This document shows positions 6,324 through 8,476 of a stretch of 8,476 nucleotides of DNA, piece after piece; the stretch's first letter is position 1; each line of letters opens with the position of its first letter. Below the pieces are notes generated by a model. The model had not been told where the DNA came from and ran no database searches. It worked only from the letters and a program-made list of their open reading frames with translations. Origin of the DNA: an uncultured Pseudorhodoferax sp. (lineage in GTDB: Bacteria > Pseudomonadota > Gammaproteobacteria > Burkholderiales > Burkholderiaceae); NCBI GenBank assembly GCA_913776795.1, contig CAJYRH010000123.1:1-8476 (forward strand). The letters are read 5' to 3'. A program made the translations under genes and the position numbers.

Positions 6324-7481
6324 TCACAGCTCCTCGACGCGCCGGGCCGGATAGCTGTCCCAGCTCTGGCAGCCGGGGCATTGCCAGAAATGTTGGCGCG
6401 CCTCGAACCCGCAGGCCGCGCAGCGGTAGCGCGTGAGCGGCTTCGCAGCCTGGTCGAGCGCCCGCTGCACCTGCGGGTGGAAGTCCTCGTGTTCGAGCTT
6501 CTCCTGCGACAACCACTTGGCAGCGGCGACCAGCGAAGGCTCCTTGTCCAGGTGGCGCACATACCAGTCGCGCGGTGGCCGCGCGGGATCGCCCGCGGCC
6601 GCTTCCATGGCCACGATCGCGTCAAGCACGTCCAGGGACGGCGCGCGGGCATAGTGCTCCTGCAGCAACTGCAGCACATCGCCCTGGCGCCCGGTCGCAG
6701 CCGCCAGTTCGATCAGCAGCGGAGCGGCCAGCGGCAGCGCGCTGGGCGACTGCCGCGCCAGTTCCTGGAGCGTGGCCAGCGCCGCCTCGGCGTGGCCGCG
6801 GCGCTGCTGCAGCCGCGCGAGTTCGATGCGCGGCCGCGGTGCATCCGGCGCGGCGGCTCGCGCTTCCTCGAACTGCGCCTGCGCCGCATCCAGGTCGCCC
6901 TGGGCCGCGTGCGCCAGCGCCTGCTCGCACAGGTAGTGTGCCTGCCGGGCGCTGAAATCGCCCTGGTGGGATCCGTGCATCTTGCGCGCGATCGCCGTGG
7001 CCTGCGGCCAGTCCCGCGAACGTTCGTAGATGGCCAGCAACGCCATGCGGGCCTGCCCCTCGAAGGGCGTGCCTTCCAGCCGCTGCAGCGCATCCTCGGC
7101 GCGGTCCAGCAGCCCGGCCTTGAGGAAGTCCAGCGCGAGTGCGTGCTGTGCGCGCTCGCGGTCGGCCCGGCCCAGGTCCCCGCGGGACAGCAGGTGCTCG
7201 TGCACGCGCACCGCGCGGTTGTATTCACCGCGCCGGCGGAACAGGTTGCCGAGCGCGAAATGCAGTTCCGACGTGTCCGGGTCGTTTTGAACTGCCTCGA
7301 TGAACGCGTCGATCGCCTGGTCCTGCTGCTCGTTGAGCAGGTAGTTCAGCCCCTTGAAGTAGGCCTTGGGCGCCCGGCGGTTCTCCTGGCGCAGCTGGCG
7401 CAGATCGAAGCGGGACGCGAGCCAGCCCAGCACGAATGCCAAGGGAAGCCCCAGCAGGAGCCAGCTCAGGTCAAATTCCAT
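6324..7481 (-). CDS. lapB: Lipopolysaccharide assembly protein B (TPR and rubredoxin-like)
   Basis: A 385-residue inner-membrane protein close in length to E. coli LapB/YciM. One N-terminal helix (about 6-22) anchors it, and the rest should face the cytoplasm. From about 40 to 300 it is helical TPR-type repeats, for example ALGNLFRRRGEYNRAVRVHE (76-95) and ALDFLKAGLLDRAEDALQRL (116-135). The C-terminus has paired CxxC motifs, C354-C357 and C368-C371 in CAACGFE and CPGCQSW, the rubredoxin-like metal site packed against the repeats in LapB structures. In E. coli, LapB works with FtsH to degrade LpxC and so sets lipopolysaccharide level. The start overlaps the lapA end by 11 nt with no obvious ribosome binding site, so translation is probably coupled. 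The family call is firm; regulation of LpxC in this organism is inferred. Confidence 0.96.
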   Translation of the reverse strand: MEFDLSWLLLGLPLAFVLGWLASRFDLRQLRQENRRAPKAYFKGLNYLLNEQQDQAIDAFIEAVQNDPDTSELHFALGNLFRRRGEYNRAVRVHEHLLSRGDLGRADRERAQHALALDFLKAGLLDRAEDALQRLEGTPFEGQARMALLAIYERSRDWPQATAIARKMHGSHQGDFSARQAHYLCEQALAHAAQGDLDAAQAQFEEARAAAPDAPRPRIELARLQQRRGHAEAALATLQELARQSPSALPLAAPLLIELAAATGRQGDVLQLLQEHYARAPSLDVLDAIVAMEAAAGDPARPPRDWYVRHLDKEPSLVAAAKWLSQEKLEHEDFHPQVQRALDQAAKPLTRYRCAACGFEARQHFWQCPGCQSWDSYPARRVEEL

Positions 7482-7803
7482 GGATGGGCGGCTGTTGCTG
7501 CAGGTCGGTCACGGGAGCGGCACTGCCCGCCGAGGGGGAGGACGCAGGTGCGGAAGCCGGCGAAGGCGGCAGCGCGGCCTCGGCGCGGCGCGCGGCGCGC
7601 AGGTGCTTCCACCAGCGGGGCACCATGCCCAGCACGCCGACGGCGACCCCGAGGGCGAAGGCTGACAGCACCACCAGCACCAGCGGCGCGGTCCAGTGGG
7701 TGCCGAAGAAGAAATGCACCGTCGCGTCCTGCTGGTTGTTCAGTGCGAAGGCGAAGAGGGTGAAAAAAATGGCTGCCTTGAGCAGCCACAGGAAATACTT
7801 CAT
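7471..7803 (-). CDS. lapA: Lipopolysaccharide assembly protein A (DUF1049 family)
   Basis: A 110-residue inner-membrane protein encoded directly ahead of lapB, as in most proteobacteria. Two hydrophobic helices are visible (about 4-20 and 39-60). The linker carries LNNQQDATVHFFFGTH (21-36), matching the family pattern of Asn-X-Gln followed by Val-X-Phe-X-Phe. After the second helix comes a basic segment (about 63-75, with RWWKHLRAARRAEA) and a Pro/Ser/Ala-rich cytoplasmic tail. The ATG at 7803 has GAGGAG (7813-7818) 9 nt upstream; another ATG 5 nt earlier is out of frame and stops after two codons. LapA is thought to assist LapB in coordinating lipopolysaccharide assembly; its biochemical action is poorly known. 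Its last 11 nt overlap lapB, so the two form one unit. Confidence 0.93.
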   Translation of the reverse strand: MKYFLWLLKAAIFFTLFAFALNNQQDATVHFFFGTHWTAPLVLVVLSAFALGVAVGVLGMVPRWWKHLRAARRAEAALPPSPASAPASSPSAGSAAPVTDLQQQPPIHGI

Positions 7804-7830
7804 GCCATGCGTCTCCTCGATGGTGGGAGG

Positions 7831-7836
7831 ATTCTA
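7831..7836 (-). promoter_or_regulatory. Possible -10 box (TAGAAT) upstream of lapA
   Basis: TAGAAT lies 27 nt before the lapA ATG, leaving room for a roughly 20-nt leader that contains the GAGGAG ribosome binding site. No -35 box is recognisable. The same nine bases, CCGTAGAAT, occur before mrpAB. The lapA-ihfB gap (7804-7888) holds no terminator, so lapA may also be read from ihfB. Confidence 0.3.
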
Positions 7837-7888
7837 CGGTCAGGCCCGCCCCGCGCACGCGTGCCGGGTATGGGTGCGGCGTGCTCCG

Positions 7889-8218
7889 TCAGGCGGCGTC
7901 GGATGCGTCGGTCGCGGTGCCGATGCCCATCTCGGCGGTACGCCGGTCCACGGCCTCGCGCAGCGCCTTGCCCGGCTTGAAATGCGGAACGCGCTTCTCG
8001 GGAATGTGGACTGCCTCACCGCTGCGGGGATTGCGCCCCATGCGGGGCGGCCTGCGGTTGACCGAAAAGCTGCCGAACCCGCGCACTTCGATGCGGTGGC
8101 CACGCACCAGCGCATCGCCCACGGCATCCAGGATGGTCTTGACGGCGGCTTCGGCATCGCGTTGCGTGAGCTGGCCGAAGCGGGCGGCAAGTTCTTCGAC
8201 GAGGTCTGATCGGGTCAT
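7889..8218 (-). CDS. ihfB: Integration host factor subunit beta
   Basis: A 109-residue DNA-bending protein that pairs with IHF-alpha and acts in nucleoid structure, transcription, replication and recombination. It starts [21 protein letters not shown], the usual IHF-beta N-terminus. The dimer core motif [16 protein letters not shown] (41-56) is followed by the DNA-binding arm GRNPRSGE (61-68), with the intercalating proline at P64, the same position as in E. coli IHF-beta. [14 protein letters not shown] (77-90) completes the signature. A short tail rich in Thr, Asp and Ala (about 97-109) extends beyond the E. coli length. The ATG at 8218 fits homologues although no strong ribosome binding site precedes it. 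It follows rpsA as in many proteobacteria but is separated from it by a strong terminator, so it needs its own promoter or readthrough; I see no clear promoter in the gap. Confidence 0.97.
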   Translation of the reverse strand: MTRSDLVEELAARFGQLTQRDAEAAVKTILDAVGDALVRGHRIEVRGFGSFSVNRRPPRMGRNPRSGEAVHIPEKRVPHFKPGKALREAVDRRTAEMGIGTATDASDAA

Positions 8219-8322
8219 GGGGTCCGGTCTGTGGCGCCAGGGGGTCGGCGAAAAATGTGGTCCATGCCGGAGCGCCGACGTTGTGCGCGGCGCTGTGGCT
8301 TGGGTCGGGAATGCGCACTGGG

Positions 8323-8357
8323 AAAAAAGCGGCGGGCGCACGAGGCGCCCGCCGCTT
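8323..8357 (-). terminator. Strong intrinsic terminator after rpsA
   Basis: A perfect 12-bp GC-rich stem (8328-8339 paired with 8345-8356) has a 5-nt loop, and one more A-T pair is possible at the base. On the minus strand it is followed by six Ts (8323-8328), the first of which pairs in the stem. It lies about 50 nt past the rpsA stop and should end most rpsA transcripts before ihfB. Confidence 0.93.
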
Positions 8358-8359
8358 GC

Positions 8360-8377
8360 GGCCGTGCAGGCACGGCC
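8360..8377. repeat. Second hairpin between the rpsA stop and its terminator
   Basis: The inverted repeat GGCCGTGC-AG-GCACGGCC: 8 bp of symmetry, realistically a 7-bp stem with a 4-nt loop. It sits just upstream of the rpsA terminator in the message, with no T-tract on the minus strand. It could stabilise the rpsA 3' end. Confidence 0.5.
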
Positions 8378-8406
8378 TTTCTCTGCCTTGCGGGCTCAGG
8401 TTCCGA

Positions 8407-8476
8407 TTACTTGTCGGAGTTGTCCAGCTTGGCGCGCAGCAGGGCGCCCAGGCTGGTCGTGCCGGCGCTTTCGCGG
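8407..8476 (-). CDS. rpsA: 30S ribosomal protein S1, C-terminal end (5' part beyond window)
   Basis: Only the last 23 codons and the TAA stop are present, reading RESAGTTSLGALLRAKLDNS then DK. The Ser-Ala-Gly-Thr-Thr-X-Leu-Gly-Ala-Leu-Leu-X-Ala-Lys-Leu-Asp ending is the usual C-terminus of betaproteobacterial S1, which lies after the last S1 RNA-binding domain. S1 binds mRNA leaders on the 30S subunit. The location directly ahead of ihfB agrees with the conserved rpsA-ihfB order. The identity rests on a short tail plus context, so it is good but not absolute. Confidence 0.85.
   Translation of the reverse strand, partial: RESAGTTSLGALLRAKLDNSDK

Larger units (their letters stand above)
8219..8406. 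other. rpsA-ihfB intergenic region
   Basis: A 188-bp gap. The half nearer rpsA holds two hairpins, one of them a strong terminator. The half nearer ihfB (8219-8322) should contain the ihfB promoter, but I cannot name convincing -35 and -10 boxes. The only AT-rich patch is ACATTTTTC near 8251-8259. Confidence 0.6.

Noticed and set aside
3273..7763. A 1496-codon open frame on the plus strand, spanning mrpAB, the intergenic region and most of lapB.
   Set aside because: It is antisense to two clearly real genes. Its product is low-complexity, rich in Gln, His, Arg, Ala and Glu with no domain, as expected from the opposite strand of GC3-biased genes.
7855..7864. The 10-bp palindrome GCACGCGTGC in the ihfB-lapA gap, as a possible operator or terminator.
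   Set aside because: It is short, has no T-tract and lies in very GC-rich DNA, where such palindromes arise readily by chance.
8219..8341. Longer ihfB start adding 41 residues.
   Set aside because: It would begin inside the rpsA terminator stem and add non-homologous sequence. IHF-beta begins MTRSDL in known proteins.

Overview
The window reads as chromosomal DNA of a high-GC betaproteobacterium, most likely a Comamonadaceae member of the Acidovorax/Paracidovorax type. This rests on strong GC bias at third codon positions, the gene order rpsA-ihfB-lapA-lapB, and the style of the RpsA, IHF-beta and LapB proteins. All recognised genes lie on the minus strand, so transcription runs from high to low coordinates. 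No mobile element, CRISPR array, tRNA or rRNA was seen.

From the right edge: (1) the last codons of rpsA (ribosomal protein S1), closed by a very strong intrinsic terminator at about 8323-8357; (2) ihfB (7889-8218), the beta subunit of the IHF nucleoid protein; (3) lapA-lapB (7471-7803 and 6324-7481), overlapping inner-membrane genes that control lipopolysaccharide synthesis, LapB having TPR repeats and a C-terminal four-cysteine metal-binding domain; (4) a 111-bp spacer with a GC-rich hairpin; (5) a complete-looking group 2 Mrp/Pha/Sha cation/proton antiporter operon: mrpAB fusion (3192-6212), mrpC (2827-3192), mrpD (951-2762), mrpE (460-954), mrpF (173-463) and the start of mrpG (176 down to the left edge).

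The Mrp proteins assemble into one membrane complex related to the membrane arm of complex I. MrpA and MrpD carry the antiporter-like proton channels, MrpC is NuoK-like, the MrpA C-terminal part and MrpB form the junction region, and E, F and G are small subunits. Most mrp genes are tightly coupled: stop/start overlaps of 1 or 4 nt join mrpAB-C, D-E, E-F and F-G.

The exception is mrpC-mrpD, separated by 64 bp. That gap contains a 23-codon open frame with its own good Shine-Dalgarno sequence. It overlaps the mrpC stop and the mrpD GTG start by 4 nt each, which makes it a candidate coupling minigene and the most interesting novelty here. The rest of the window is ordinary conserved chromosome. 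I found no convincing undescribed large system.
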